A program made the position numbers and the translations under genes. Under the pieces are notes generated by a model, which saw only the letters and a list, made by a program, of their open reading frames with translations, had not been told where the DNA came from and made no database searches. A stretch of 64,000 nt of DNA, from assembly GCA_050015355.1 (NCBI GenBank), contig JBEKBO010000017.1:1-64000 (forward strand), written 5' to 3'. The stretch comes from CAWBRT01 sp050015355. GTDB lineage: Bacteria; Acidobacteriota; Terriglobia; Terriglobales; Acidobacteriaceae. This document shows positions 16,010 to 24,593 of the stretch, in pieces. Every line of letters begins with the position of its first letter. Positions within the stretch are counted from its first letter, which is position 1.

Positions 16010-16996
16010 TCAGGAGTTTTGTGGACGGCTGAAATCCGGCAGGTGCACGAGGTCTTCTCGCGGCACGTCTTCCACGGGGTATCCAGCTTTGCGCCAAGCC
16101 GCGAGACCGCCGTTGATCACAAATGCATTGAATGCTCTTTCCCGCAGTAAATGCGCCACCCGGGCGCTGGTCGCTTCGCGCAGTCAGGTGCAGTACAGAT
16201 AGATGTCCTTGTCATGGGCGAGGCGCTTGATCTCTTCCTCCAGGTTATTGGGTTCGATGCGAATTGACCCCTGGATGCGCGCGGCGCCGGAGTCGTAGTA
16301 ACCATGACTACGAACATCGACCACAAGGATCTTGTCCGATCCTTCGGAATGAAGCCTCTTCGCCAGCTCGTCCACTTGCACGCGGGGCACGACGCGGTAT
16401 ATGCGGCCCTTGCGGTAGAGCAGCATGCGATAGACGACGAACGCGCCGATGGCGGCGGCCATAACGATCCCGACCGCGTGCCCGGCGACTTGAAAACCGC
16501 GGGTGAGGACGACAATAAAGTCATGGAAGAGAAACCCGACACCGCCATACCCCAGGACCCATAAGCTGATCCCAATGAGATCGAGCAATACAAACTGGGC
16601 AAAGGGCATCTTCATGCTTCCGGCCAGCGGTGGAACCATCGCGCTGACGCCGGGGATGAACTTGGCGATGATCAGCGTTGTCCGGCCACGCTTGTAGAAC
16701 GACTCGGCGGATCGCAGGATGCAGGTCTCCGGATTCATGGAAACCTTGCACATGAACCCCAAAAGTCCCCAGCCCATGTAGCGGCCCAGAACGAAGAGCA
16801 GCGAATCGCCCAGCAGCATCGCCGCAAGCGCAACGAGAAACACTGCCGGGGCTTTCAGGGCTCCTGATGCCGCCGCCGCTCCGCTTCCCACCAACGTCAG
16901 CGAGGCCGGCACCGGCACCCCGAGCGACCCCACAAAGACGATCGAGGAGATAATGATGTAGCCGTGTTGCGCAATCCGGGATAATAAGGCGCCCAT
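16010..16996 (-). CDS. DedA-rhodanese fusion with in-frame UGA, probable selenoprotein
   Basis: Reads as 328 residues if UGA at 16186-16184 is decoded. Residues 1-195 are a DedA/SNARE-associated membrane domain (GSLGVPVPASLTLVGSG, FIPGVSAMVPPLAGSM). Residues about 205-328 are a rhodanese domain: ILVVDVRSHGYY, DIYLYCT, then UGA at codon 271, then LREATSARVAHLL and VINGGLAAWRKAGYPVE, closing at a TGA at 16012-16010. As I recall, the family reads C-T-C-P/L-x-E-A-T-S here, so UGA replaces a Cys two residues after the probable catalytic Cys269. A GC hairpin follows the UGA at SECIS-like distance. Alternatives are a nonsense mutation or a sequencing error. Confidence 0.75.
16153..16167 (-). promoter_or_regulatory. 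Candidate bacterial SECIS hairpin
   Basis: After the UGA, nucleotides +17 to +31 form a five-pair GC stem, gcgcc / ggcgc, with loop cgggu. The apical loop begins 21 nt after the UGA, has G at its second position and a terminal GU. These fit the general rules for bacterial SECIS elements (loop 16-37 nt downstream, G within the first two loop bases). The stem is short, and GC-rich coding sequence can form such hairpins by chance. Confidence 0.45.
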
Positions 16997-17058
16997 AGGG
17001 AGGTGATCCTACTTGTTTGCAGGCCCCTGTCTACTGTTCTATTTCTATCAGGTTTGCG

Positions 17059-17080
17059 GCCCCGTGTGGGTAGCCGGGGC
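17059..17080 (-). terminator. Hairpin after the PPK2 pair
   Basis: On the minus strand gccccg (from 17080) and cggggc (to 17059) form a six-pair stem with a 10-base loop, starting 14 bases after the stop of the second PPK2 gene. No U-run follows, so termination is uncertain. Confidence 0.35.
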
Positions 17081-17094
17081 ATTTGGGAGTAACT

Positions 17095-17886
17095 TCAATT
17101 CCCAGGTCTGGCTTTTTTTGCCGGGGTGATCTTGGCAACTTTTTTCTGTCCTCCGCCTCGCAGAGGATCGGCCGGCTGATATCCGAGCCCGGTCGATAAT
17201 AGCTCCACCAGCTTCGCCAGCACCTTAGTCCTTGCCCAGTACTTGTCGTTTCCCTCCACCAGGCACCAGGGCGCCCCACTCGTGCTGGTCTTCACCAGCA
17301 TCTCCTCGACGGCTTCCGCGTACGCGCCCCACTTGTCGCGATTCCTCCAGTCCTCATCCGTGAGCTTCCATGCTTTGTAGCCAACAGCTTTGCGCTCTTC
17401 GAAGCGTCGAAGCTGTTCCTCGCGGGAGATATGGATCCAGAACTTTGCCAGGATTGTTCCAAAATCACGCAATTGCCGCTCGAAGGAATTGATCTCCTTG
17501 AAGGCTCGCTTCCATTCCGCCTCGGTGGCGAATCCTTCCACGCGCTCCACCAGTACCCGGCCGTACCAGGAGCGATCGAAGATCGCCATCTGCCCTCGCT
17601 CCGGCAGCCGCCTCCAGAATCGGTAAAGATAATGCCGGGTCTTGTCTTCCCCTTGCGGAGCGCTGATCGGATAGACGACATAGCCGCGCGGGTCCAGTTT
17701 TTCGGTAACTCGCTTGATGACGCCGCCTTTGCCGGCCGCGTCCCAGCCTTCGAACAAGACGATCACGGGACGCTGTTGCAGGTAGATCTGGTATCCAAGC
17801 TCACGGAGTTGAATCTGCCGCCGCGCCAGCTCGCGCACGTAGGCCTCGCGATCGAGCGTGCGGGTCAGATCCATTCTTTCCAGCAT
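17095..17886 (-). CDS. PPK2-family polyphosphate kinase (second of two)
   Basis: 263 residues, single PPK2 domain. Walker A is VLFEGWDAAGKGGVIKRV (about residues 43-60) and Walker B is MAIFDRSWYGRVLVERVE. It carries the lid-type segment KLDPRGYVVYPISAPQGEDK and a basic tail (KKVAKITPAKKARPGN). PPK2 enzymes transfer phosphate between polyphosphate and nucleotides, usually favouring nucleotide phosphorylation. Its ATG overlaps the TAA of the upstream PPK2 gene by one base (TAATG), so the two are translationally coupled. Whether it uses GDP, ADP or AMP cannot be told from sequence. Confidence 0.88.
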   Translation of the reverse strand: MLERMDLTRTLDREAYVRELARRQIQLRELGYQIYLQQRPVIVLFEGWDAAGKGGVIKRVTEKLDPRGYVVYPISAPQGEDKTRHYLYRFWRRLPERGQMAIFDRSWYGRVLVERVEGFATEAEWKRAFKEINSFERQLRDFGTILAKFWIHISREEQLRRFEERKAVGYKAWKLTDEDWRNRDKWGAYAEAVEEMLVKTSTSGAPWCLVEGNDKYWARTKVLAKLVELLSTGLGYQPADPLRGGGQKKVAKITPAKKARPGN

Positions 17887-18689
17887 TAGAGTTTCCCTTT
17901 GCCCAAGGACTCCATGGCCGCGCGCAGATCGGCGTCGCGTGGCATTCCCTCCGCAGCCTGGGTCAGAGGCGGCGCGTTCGCCCCCAAGCGCTTTTCCATG
18001 GCGGTAATGATGGTCTCAAATACCTTCTTCCGCGCGTGCCATTTCGATGTCGCCTCGACGATGGTCCATGGCGCATATTCCGATTCGGTCAGCTCCAGCA
18101 TTTCCTCGATCGCCGCCAGGTACTTCTCATATTTCTTGTGGCGGTTCCAGTCGGCTCGCGTCACACGCCAAGCTTCCAGCGGGTCTGCTTCGATCATCCG
18201 GAAGCGCCTGCTCTGCTCTTTTTTGCTGATGTGAAGAAAAAGCTTCAAAATGGCGGTGCCGTCGTCGGCCAGCATGCGCTCAAACTCGACGATGTCGCGA
18301 AGAGCCTCCCGCACCGCTTTTTCCGGGACCGCGCGCTCGACGCGCTCCTCCAGCACGCGGGAGTACCAACTGTGATCGAAGAGGACCATCTCCCCCCGGT
18401 TCGGAACTTTCAGCCAGAACCGCCATAGCCAGGGCCGCTGCTGCTCGTAAGTGCGCGGAGCGGTGATGGGGTAAAGCTTGAAACCGCGAGGGTCCAATCT
18501 TTGAGTCAGGGTGCTGATCGTCGTACCTTTGCCGGAGGCATCCCAACCTTCGATGATCACAACGGTAGAGACACCCTGGTCCCAGCATGCCTTCTCCAGA
18601 TCGTAGAGGCGCCGCTGCAGGCCCGGCAGAGCGCGCTTGTATTCTTCCCGTGACAGCTTTTTCTTCTTCAGGTTAATGTTTTCTAACAT
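17886..18689 (-). CDS. PPK2-like protein with altered Walker B (first of two)
   Basis: 267 residues from the ATG at 18689 (MLENINLKKKKLS); the frame is open further upstream but without family sequence. Walker A is VVIIEGWDASGKGTTISTL. Where the partner gene has FDRSWYG, this one has LFDHSWYSRVLEERVE, so the Arg next to the catalytic Asp is His. The partner-like lid segment RLDPRGFKLYPITAPRTYEQ is present. Two adjacent single-domain PPK2 genes of this sort resemble a split form of the two-domain polyphosphate:AMP phosphotransferase, whose two halves are unequal. That comparison is inference; the PPK2 fold is secure. Confidence 0.82.
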   Translation of the reverse strand: MLENINLKKKKLSREEYKRALPGLQRRLYDLEKACWDQGVSTVVIIEGWDASGKGTTISTLTQRLDPRGFKLYPITAPRTYEQQRPWLWRFWLKVPNRGEMVLFDHSWYSRVLEERVERAVPEKAVREALRDIVEFERMLADDGTAILKLFLHISKKEQSRRFRMIEADPLEAWRVTRADWNRHKKYEKYLAAIEEMLELTESEYAPWTIVEATSKWHARKKVFETIITAMEKRLGANAPPLTQAAEGMPRDADLRAAMESLGKGKL

Positions 18690-18807
18690 CGCTGGAAGCT
18701 GCCCGCTAAGCTGCGCCGCACCAAAACTTGAATACAGGATTGTACACGCGTTACAGCGCCCCATCGGCCATAATCAGCGGTCCCAACATGTCTGCCCGGA
18801 ACGTCTG

Positions 18808-18848
18808 CCCCAACACGCGCAAACGCGGCGCGTGCCGGGGACCCCCAG
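18808..18848 (-). repeat. Palindromic GGGGTCCCC repeat
   Basis: On the minus strand: ctgggggtccccggcacgcg, then ccgcgtt, then tgcgcgtgttgggg. Arms cacgcgc / gcgcgtg are complementary. It lies upstream of the PPK2 pair, immediately beside the left end of a MITE-like element. Confidence 0.75.
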
Positions 18849-18873
18849 AACCGGGCAGAGCACGGCGCCGTAG

Positions 18874-19098
18874 CTAGAGTAGTGTCCCGAAAGTTGAGGA
18901 CACAACTCAGGTGTCATGCTGAGCGCAGCGAAGCATACCAGGAAACTGTCCCACCCCGCGCCGCCATGGGCTTTTTGATGAAATCCTGCGGCTGCCCTTC
19001 AGCCCCATGCCGCGCTGGGATTCTTCGCTCCCCTCGGTCGCTCAGAATGACACCCCAACCATTTATTTTATTACGCGAACTTCCGAGACAGACCCTAG
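18874..19098. mobile_element. MITE-like element with CTAG ends, supplies a stop codon
   Basis: Ends: ctagagtagtgtcccgaaag on the left and ccgagacagaccctag on the right. Inner inverted pair: tgtcatgctgagcgcagcga (about 18911) and gctcagaatgacacc (about 19039). The interior shares 'ggaaactgtcccac...ccgcgctggg' with the copy at 57607. The terminal CTAG at 19095-19098 provides the TAG stop codon of the flavin reductase gene on the minus strand. Confidence 0.7.
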
Positions 19099-19655
19099 GG
19101 AAGGGAAGTCAGAGTTCCCCCACTCCGCAACCGGCGTTCGGCATCGTCGTCGGCATATGCGGCGACGATCTCGCCATGGTAGAACCGGTGGAAATCTCCC
19201 TTAGGGTAGCATTGGTCGCGCACGGATTGCGCCAGTGCTTCCGGTACCAAGTCGTTGCGGTGCAGAATCCGGCATTCGTAATGCACAACGCACTCCTTGA
19301 TGATCGGCGATCGCACCTCCCGGCTTGGAAGCGGCGTTAACTGGGACTCTTTGAATTTGTCGTGCTCTCGTCCCGATATCTTTCCGCAGTGCGCCGCGGC
19401 TGCCGAAAGCTCCGCGGGAGGCACATTGACGGTGAAGTCGCTGATCTGTTCCAGCCGGCTGTAACTATGCCGAGAGGGTCTCACCAGCACGGTGAATACG
19501 GGGCGAGACCAGACTGTCCCGATCATTCCCCAGCCAATGGTCATCACATTGGGCTTGCCGTCTGCTCCCATCGAAACCAGTAACAAGCCATCTTCCCGCA
19601 ATCGCTGCATGGTCAGGGCAAATAGATCCGTGTACTGTATCTGGACTTTGGGCAT
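19095..19655 (-). CDS. Flavin reductase-like / FMN-binding split-barrel protein
   Basis: 186 residues from the ATG at 19655, preceded on the minus strand by 'cgaggtggaa'; a longer frame to 19784 lacks family content. VSMGADGKPNVMTIGWGMIGTV and FTVLVRPSRHSYSRLEQ are the flavin-reductase split-barrel signature (FMN site), followed by FTVNVPPAELS and CGKISGREHDKF. Members reduce flavin with NAD(P)H or simply bind FMN. The stop codon is the TAG inside the terminal CTAG of the MITE at 18874-19098, so the last residues may have been altered by that insertion. Confidence 0.82.
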   Translation of the reverse strand: MPKVQIQYTDLFALTMQRLREDGLLLVSMGADGKPNVMTIGWGMIGTVWSRPVFTVLVRPSRHSYSRLEQISDFTVNVPPAELSAAAAHCGKISGREHDKFKESQLTPLPSREVRSPIIKECVVHYECRILHRNDLVPEALAQSVRDQCYPKGDFHRFYHGEIVAAYADDDAERRLRSGGTLTSLP

Positions 19656-19948
19656 CTTGCGTTTCCACCTCGAAGAAAGTCGGGAATTCGCTGACATTAT
19701 GCCAGCCGTCCCCGCGGATTTGAAAACTTGACTCGGCAAACTCCTGCGGAAGACGTAACGTTGCCGGGGTATGCCGCACGCCACGCCGCGTTTTCCGGTT
19801 GCATATGTTAGAACGGCAATTTACATATTGTAATCGAGTCAAGTAGTATTCTGGTCGCTCGCCGCAAGACAAAGATTATCAGACTTGAGCAACAGCAGCG
19901 GCCCTCAACTGGCTTGGCCAGGCTGCTGACTAAGGGAGCCCGCATCAG

Positions 19949-20698
19949 ATGATTCAAATGAAACGTTTTGTGGAGCGCTGTGCGGTTGTAACCGGCGGCG
20001 CCTCTGGCATCGGGCTGGCAATTTCCGAGCGGCTGCTGGCGGAAGGCGCTCGCATTGCCGTCTGGGACGCGGATGGCGCCCGGCTTCAGGACCTCAAGCA
20101 TCGCCTCGGGGCTGCGGTGGTTACGACGACTGTGGATGTCGCCGATGCAGGTGACGTCGAACGCGCGGCGCGTGAGGCCATTGGCGCACTCGGGAAAATC
20201 GACATTCTGATCGCGAATGCCGGCATTACCGGGCCCAATGCACCCACCTGGGAGTATCCGATCGAAGCCTGGAAGCGCGTCATCGAGGTCAATCTGAATG
20301 GCGCGTTCTTTTGCAGCCGGGCGCTGGTTCCGCACATGCTGAGCCGGGGCTATGGACGGATCGTAAACCTCGCTTCCATCGCTGGAAAAGAAGGCAATCC
20401 TAACGCGCCGGCCTACAGCGCATCGAAAGCCGCGGTCATCGGCCTGACGAAATCGCTGGGCAAGGAACTGGCGAAGTCGGGCATCACCGTCAATTGCGTC
20501 ACGCCCGCCGCGGTCCGCACGCCTCTCTTTGAGCAAATGACGGAGCAGCATATTCAGTACATGCTCTCCCGAATACCGATGGGACGCTTTGGCACTACGG
20601 ACGAGGTCGCTTCTCTCGTCGGCTGGCTGGCCAGCGAAGAGTGCTCATTCTGTACGGGCGCGGTTTTCGATATATCGGGGGGCCGCGCCACCTATTAA
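19949..20698 (+). CDS. Short-chain dehydrogenase/reductase (classical SDR)
   Basis: 249 residues. NAD(P) motif VVTGGASGIGLAI (about residues 13-25), NAG motif LIANAGITGPN, catalytic Ser in NLASIAGK, and YSASK with catalytic Tyr and Lys (about residues 155-159). The acidic residue in VWDADGARL after beta-2 suggests preference for NAD. FabG-like oxidoreductases of this type act on sugars, sugar acids and polyols. It is the first of three closely spaced plus-strand genes ending in an AraD1/GguC protein, which points to sugar-acid catabolism. Confidence 0.88.
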   Translation: MIQMKRFVERCAVVTGGASGIGLAISERLLAEGARIAVWDADGARLQDLKHRLGAAVVTTTVDVADAGDVERAAREAIGALGKIDILIANAGITGPNAPTWEYPIEAWKRVIEVNLNGAFFCSRALVPHMLSRGYGRIVNLASIAGKEGNPNAPAYSASKAAVIGLTKSLGKELAKSGITVNCVTPAAVRTPLFEQMTEQHIQYMLSRIPMGRFGTTDEVASLVGWLASEECSFCTGAVFDISGGRATY

Positions 20699-20792
20699 GA
20701 GCGGCGCCCCAGTCTAGGCGTAGGCAATGTATCTCCTTCACTGAAAGTTCAGGCAAGGGGAGTTCGAAGGCCCTGAAAGGGATGGTGCCAAG

Positions 20793-21593
20793 ATGAAGAC
20801 TTCAGTACCAGGCAAAGAACTGTTTCGCTTGGACGGAAAATTCGCCGTCATCACCGGCGGCGCGAGTGGCATCGGCAAGGCGATCGCGGAGAGATTCGCG
20901 ATGAGTGGCGCCCGCGTGTGTATCCTGGATGTGAATCAAGGCGAAGCCGAGGCAGTCGCCGGCCAGATTGCGGCGGCGGGAGGACAGGCAAGCGCCTTGG
21001 CCTGCGACGTATCCAATCACGAGCAGGCTAAGCGGGTCTTCGAGGAGATTTTCCGCGGCGGGAGAGTTCATGTCCTGGTGAACAATGCTGGTATCGCGCA
21101 TGTAGGGAAGCTCGAAACGACGCCGGAAGCCGACTTTGACCGAATCATCGCGGTCAACGTCAAAGGTGTCTACAACTGCATGCGGGCCTGTATCGGACAC
21201 ATGAAGGACAGCGGGGGCGGCGTGATCTTGAATATGGCGTCGATTGCCGGCACCATTGGCCTCGCCGATCGGTTTGCCTACTCGACCAGCAAGGGCGCCG
21301 TAGTGGCCATGACCTACTCGGTGGCGAAAGACTACTTGCCCCACAACATACGCTGTAATTGCATTTCACCGGCGCGGGTCCGGACGCCATTCGTCGAAGG
21401 CTTTGTCCGCAAGAATTATCCTGGCCGCGAACAGGAAATGTTTTCGAAGTTGGCGGCGGCGCAACCGATTGGCAGGATGGGCGAGCCGGAAGAAGTCGCG
21501 TTGCTTGCTCTCTTCTTATGCTCGGATGAGGCGTCATTCCTGACTGGCGTGGATTACCCACTTGACGGCGGCTTCGTGAACCTGCGCGGCTGA
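20793..21593 (+). CDS. Short-chain dehydrogenase/reductase, second in the cluster
   Basis: 266 residues. Motifs: AVITGGASGIGKAIAERF near residues 14-31, CILDVNQGEAE (acidic residue favouring NAD), LVNNAGIAHVGK, NMASIAGTIGL with the catalytic Ser, and YSTSKGAVVAM with Tyr and Lys. The C-terminus FLTGVDYPLDGGFVNLRG is typical of classical SDRs. It resembles L-fucose/L-rhamnose-type sugar dehydrogenases in organisation. It lies 94 bp after the previous SDR and 50 bp before the AraD1/GguC gene, so probably one transcript. Confidence 0.88.
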   Translation: MKTSVPGKELFRLDGKFAVITGGASGIGKAIAERFAMSGARVCILDVNQGEAEAVAGQIAAAGGQASALACDVSNHEQAKRVFEEIFRGGRVHVLVNNAGIAHVGKLETTPEADFDRIIAVNVKGVYNCMRACIGHMKDSGGGVILNMASIAGTIGLADRFAYSTSKGAVVAMTYSVAKDYLPHNIRCNCISPARVRTPFVEGFVRKNYPGREQEMFSKLAAAQPIGRMGEPEEVALLALFLCSDEASFLTGVDYPLDGGFVNLRG

Positions 21594-21643
21594 TGCGCAA
21601 TGTACAACTGCGGCTCGCTGCCGCCCCATAGGAGGGTTCGGAG

Positions 21644-22639
21644 ATGTTACTAATTCAATTCAAGGATCAACGAGGCAACCGCTATGTCGGCCGTCTCGAA
21701 CAGAACGGCAAAGTGCGGCCGGTGAGCGGCGCGGAATCCACCTATAAGCTGGCGGTTGAGGCCATCGCACGCGGCTGCGGCCTCAAGGAACTCGTGGACG
21801 AGCGGCTCCATGGCGCGGAGCAAGATTACGACCAACTCCTTGCCGATGGCAGCATATTGCCGCCGCTCGATCATCCGGACCCGGCTCATTGCATCGTCAC
21901 TGGAACCGGCCTGACCCATTTGGGCAGCGCCGATACGCGCGATGCCATGCACAAGAAGGTGAGCGGCGAAATCGAGACGCTCACCGATAGCATGAAGATG
22001 TTCCGCATGGGGCTGGAAGGCGGCAAACGGAACGACGGCAAGCCTGGCATACAGCCGGAGTGGTTCTACAAGGGCAGCGGATCAATTCTGCGCGGTTGCG
22101 GACAGCCGTTGGTGATGCCCGATTTCTCGCAAGACGGCGGCGAGGAGCCCGAGATTGCCGGGCTCTATGTGATTGCCGCGGACGGTACACCGTATCGGCT
22201 CGGCTTCGCTCTCGGCAACGAATTTTCCGACCACGTGATGGAGCGTCAAAATTATCTCTGGCTCGCTCATTCGAAGCTGCGGCAATGTTCGGTTGGACCG
22301 GCGCTGCGAACGGGCGCGCTGCCCGACCATGTCGAAGGCGTCTCGCGCGTGCTGGCTGTCGACGGACGCGTCCGCTGGGAGCGTCCGTTCCTGAGCGGAG
22401 AGGCCAACATGTCACACTACGTCGGCAACCTCGAGCATCATCATTTCAAGTACGCATTGTTCCGCCGTCCCGGCGACGTGCACGTCCATTTCTTCGGCAC
22501 GGCGACGCTGAGCTTCGCCGATGGGGTGCGGGTGCAGCCCGGCGAGATATTCGAGATCGAAGCGGAAGGATTCGGCAGGCCACTGCGTAATGCGCTGGCC
22601 GTGAAGCCTGCGCCGGATGCGCGCATCGCGGTACTTTGA
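21644..22639 (+). CDS. AraD1/GguC-family FAH-fold protein (2-keto-3-deoxy sugar acid dehydratase type)
   Basis: 331 residues; AGGAGG lies 8 bases before the ATG. The N-terminal part (MLLIQFKDQRGNRYVGRLEQ) and the central TGTGLTHLGSADTRDAMH, PEWFYKGSGSILR, EEPEIAGLYVI and LGNEFSDHVMERQNYLWLAH are the pattern of the GguC/AraD1 group of fumarylacetoacetase-fold enzymes. Glu in EEPEIAG and Glu/Asp in NEFSDH would bind the divalent metal. The group is linked to non-phosphorylative L-arabinose and related acid-sugar pathways. With two SDRs upstream, a sugar-acid route is likely; the exact sugar is unknown. Confidence 0.82.
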   Translation: MLLIQFKDQRGNRYVGRLEQNGKVRPVSGAESTYKLAVEAIARGCGLKELVDERLHGAEQDYDQLLADGSILPPLDHPDPAHCIVTGTGLTHLGSADTRDAMHKKVSGEIETLTDSMKMFRMGLEGGKRNDGKPGIQPEWFYKGSGSILRGCGQPLVMPDFSQDGGEEPEIAGLYVIAADGTPYRLGFALGNEFSDHVMERQNYLWLAHSKLRQCSVGPALRTGALPDHVEGVSRVLAVDGRVRWERPFLSGEANMSHYVGNLEHHHFKYALFRRPGDVHVHFFGTATLSFADGVRVQPGEIFEIEAEGFGRPLRNALAVKPAPDARIAVL

Positions 22640-22694
22640 GCGAAACGCTTCCCGTGAAGCTTGATAGCTCGGGGTATGCCTATTCCGAGATCGC

Positions 22695-23192
22695 TTATTC
22701 GAACGCCGAATAATCGGTCAAAGCTTCTTGAGCTTCTTCGGTCAGGTTATGCACCGCCAATCTGGTTTCGTGGACCATGTAGACGCAACCGGCGACCAGC
22801 GCCGTGACTGCAAAGACGCCAATCGCAAGTGCGATTACGGCTATTGCCCGGAACACGAGTTGATTGCCGAAGTATGCCGACGCCGCGCCGATCACCGAGA
22901 TCAGCGCTGAAGCCGCCAGCCCTCCAAGCGCCGCATACAAGAGGCGCAGGGCCTTGACGAGAAACTGAGCGCGCCTCTGCAACCGTTCGAGTTGACGCAC
23001 ACGCGATCCATATTGCGGGCTGCCCTGTCGAAACTTCGGCATCGCTTCGGTCAGGGCGCGCGTTCTATCCACAACGCGTGCAATGCGGGTGCCGATTCCC
23101 AGACACAGCACGGAGCAGGCGTTCGTCAGAACCGCTGGAGCGACGATGGCGGTGAGTACGGCGAACGGGTTTTCGTGTAAAGGCGCACTCAT
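22695..23192 (-). CDS. DUF2721-family membrane protein
   Basis: 165 residues. NPFAVLTAIVAPAVLTNACSVLCLG forms a first hydrophobic helix, then a charged stretch (RVVDRTRALTEAMPKF, QLERLQRRAQFLVKAL) and two more hydrophobic segments (LYAALGGLAASALISVIGAA and AIAVIALAIGVFAVTALVAG). The 'TRIARVVDRTRAL' pattern near the first helix matches what I recall of DUF2721. Function unknown. It is separated by 27 bp from the stop of the upstream LarA-like gene on the same strand. Confidence 0.75.
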   Translation of the reverse strand: MSAPLHENPFAVLTAIVAPAVLTNACSVLCLGIGTRIARVVDRTRALTEAMPKFRQGSPQYGSRVRQLERLQRRAQFLVKALRLLYAALGGLAASALISVIGAASAYFGNQLVFRAIAVIALAIGVFAVTALVAGCVYMVHETRLAVHNLTEEAQEALTDYSAFE

Positions 23193-23219
23193 AAAGCAAT
23201 GATCCTAGCAGGCATGTGC

Positions 23220-24593
23220 CTACACAGGTTCGTCCAGTTTGGTTTCCATATGCTGGATCGCCGCATAGGGATAGATGGCGACGCGCGCATCTCCCTTATG
23301 GCGTGCCTGTAGCTGCGTGATCATGTCCGCCCAGGTCGAGGCAAAGACCGCGTTGGACGGGAACTTGAGCATCTGCCGCTTATCCATGTACTGCGAATAC
23401 ACGATCAGTTGCGTATTGCCGGGAAAGGGCTCTCGCGGTGCGGCCACTGTGTCAAGATAGGTTCTGCCGTTCATGCCGGCCCGGCGCGCCTCCCAATAGT
23501 GCATGGCGCTGAGCCCTTGAGGATGCTGGAGAATCAGCACGCTCGTGCCGCCTTCCCGCACGGTGGAAGCCCATTTATACCTGCCGCCCTGTGTGCTCTG
23601 CGGATAGGTATTACAAATCACGATGTCCGGATTGGGAACCGCTTTGGTCTGGTAGTGCTGCACGGCTGCCCGGCAGGCCGCACGGTGTGCCTCAACGATC
23701 TCGCCGGCAAACACGTGCGTCACCTGGCGCTTCCCGTTGTATAGAATCTGCACGCTGAAATCGACGTTAGCCAGGCGCGCTGCCTCGTCCATGTCAAGGC
23801 GGACTTCGTTCTTAAACATCGAGATGACGCCGGCGGGCGGGCGAGTCAGCCGCTTCATGACGACCTCGTGGTTGTAACTAACCGTCTCGAAGCCCGTCAC
23901 GCCTGGCAGGATCGCTTTGGCGCCGCCGCCATATCCGGCAAACGCGTGCGCCTTGACACCGCTGATGGTCACGCGAACATCGGCCGCGGCAAAGGTCCGG
24001 TTAATCTTCACCAAGTTGCCGTGGGCGGTTGCGCCAATCTCTTTCAAGTTATCCCAGGTGTTATGGTTCACCCAGGCAAAGCGCCGTAGCAGATTGCTGC
24101 CAAGCTTGCGGACAACCTCGTCCTGTTCCAGATTGCGGTGCGTACCATATGAGCCGAGAAAAACAATGCGATTCTCGGGGATGCCGGCGGCCAGAAGTTC
24201 TTCCACAACAATCGGCGCAACCGCATAGGTCGGCGTCGGACGGGTGAGATCGTCGAAGGTAATCACCGCCGATTTCTTTCCCGCCGCAAGGTCGCGCAGT
24301 TGGCGCGTGCCGATGGGCTTTTGAATGCGGCTGAGAATCTCGTCATGCTCCAGCACAGGCGCATTGTGCCCAAGCATTGGCTGCAGCGTGATCTCCCAGT
24401 TCGCGGGGAAGTCGAGGCGCTCTTCGATATCCCCGAAGTGCTCATGCGTCGGTATGACTACCTGGCGCGCTTTTCCTTTGAGGGCAGGGACACTCTCCGC
24501 GAGAAGCATCCCCGGAGCCATGGCCGTGCCAATCAGCTTAGCAGCGGCAACAGACTTAATCCCGTTCTGCAAGAACACTCTGCGACTGATCAT
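23220..24593 (-). CDS. LarA-like (DUF2088) protein with Tat signal
   Basis: 457 residues from the ATG at 24593, preceded on the minus strand by ggaggtaaag; an upstream extension is not needed. The N-terminus MISRRVFLQNGIKSVAAAKL is a twin-arginine signal (SRRVFLQ), so export as a folded, cofactor-loaded protein is predicted. The LarA signatures are present: SYGTHRNLEQDEVV, WVNHNTWDN and VKAHAFAGYGGGAKAILPGV, including His and the Lys of GAKAILPG that would hold the nickel-pincer nucleotide in lactate racemase. It probably epimerises or racemises a 2-hydroxy acid, but periplasmic location is unusual. No larBCE genes are in the window. Confidence 0.78.
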   Translation of the reverse strand: MISRRVFLQNGIKSVAAAKLIGTAMAPGMLLAESVPALKGKARQVVIPTHEHFGDIEERLDFPANWEITLQPMLGHNAPVLEHDEILSRIQKPIGTRQLRDLAAGKKSAVITFDDLTRPTPTYAVAPIVVEELLAAGIPENRIVFLGSYGTHRNLEQDEVVRKLGSNLLRRFAWVNHNTWDNLKEIGATAHGNLVKINRTFAAADVRVTISGVKAHAFAGYGGGAKAILPGVTGFETVSYNHEVVMKRLTRPPAGVISMFKNEVRLDMDEAARLANVDFSVQILYNGKRQVTHVFAGEIVEAHRAACRAAVQHYQTKAVPNPDIVICNTYPQSTQGGRYKWASTVREGGTSVLILQHPQGLSAMHYWEARRAGMNGRTYLDTVAAPREPFPGNTQLIVYSQYMDKRQMLKFPSNAVFASTWADMITQLQARHKGDARVAIYPYAAIQHMETKLDEPV

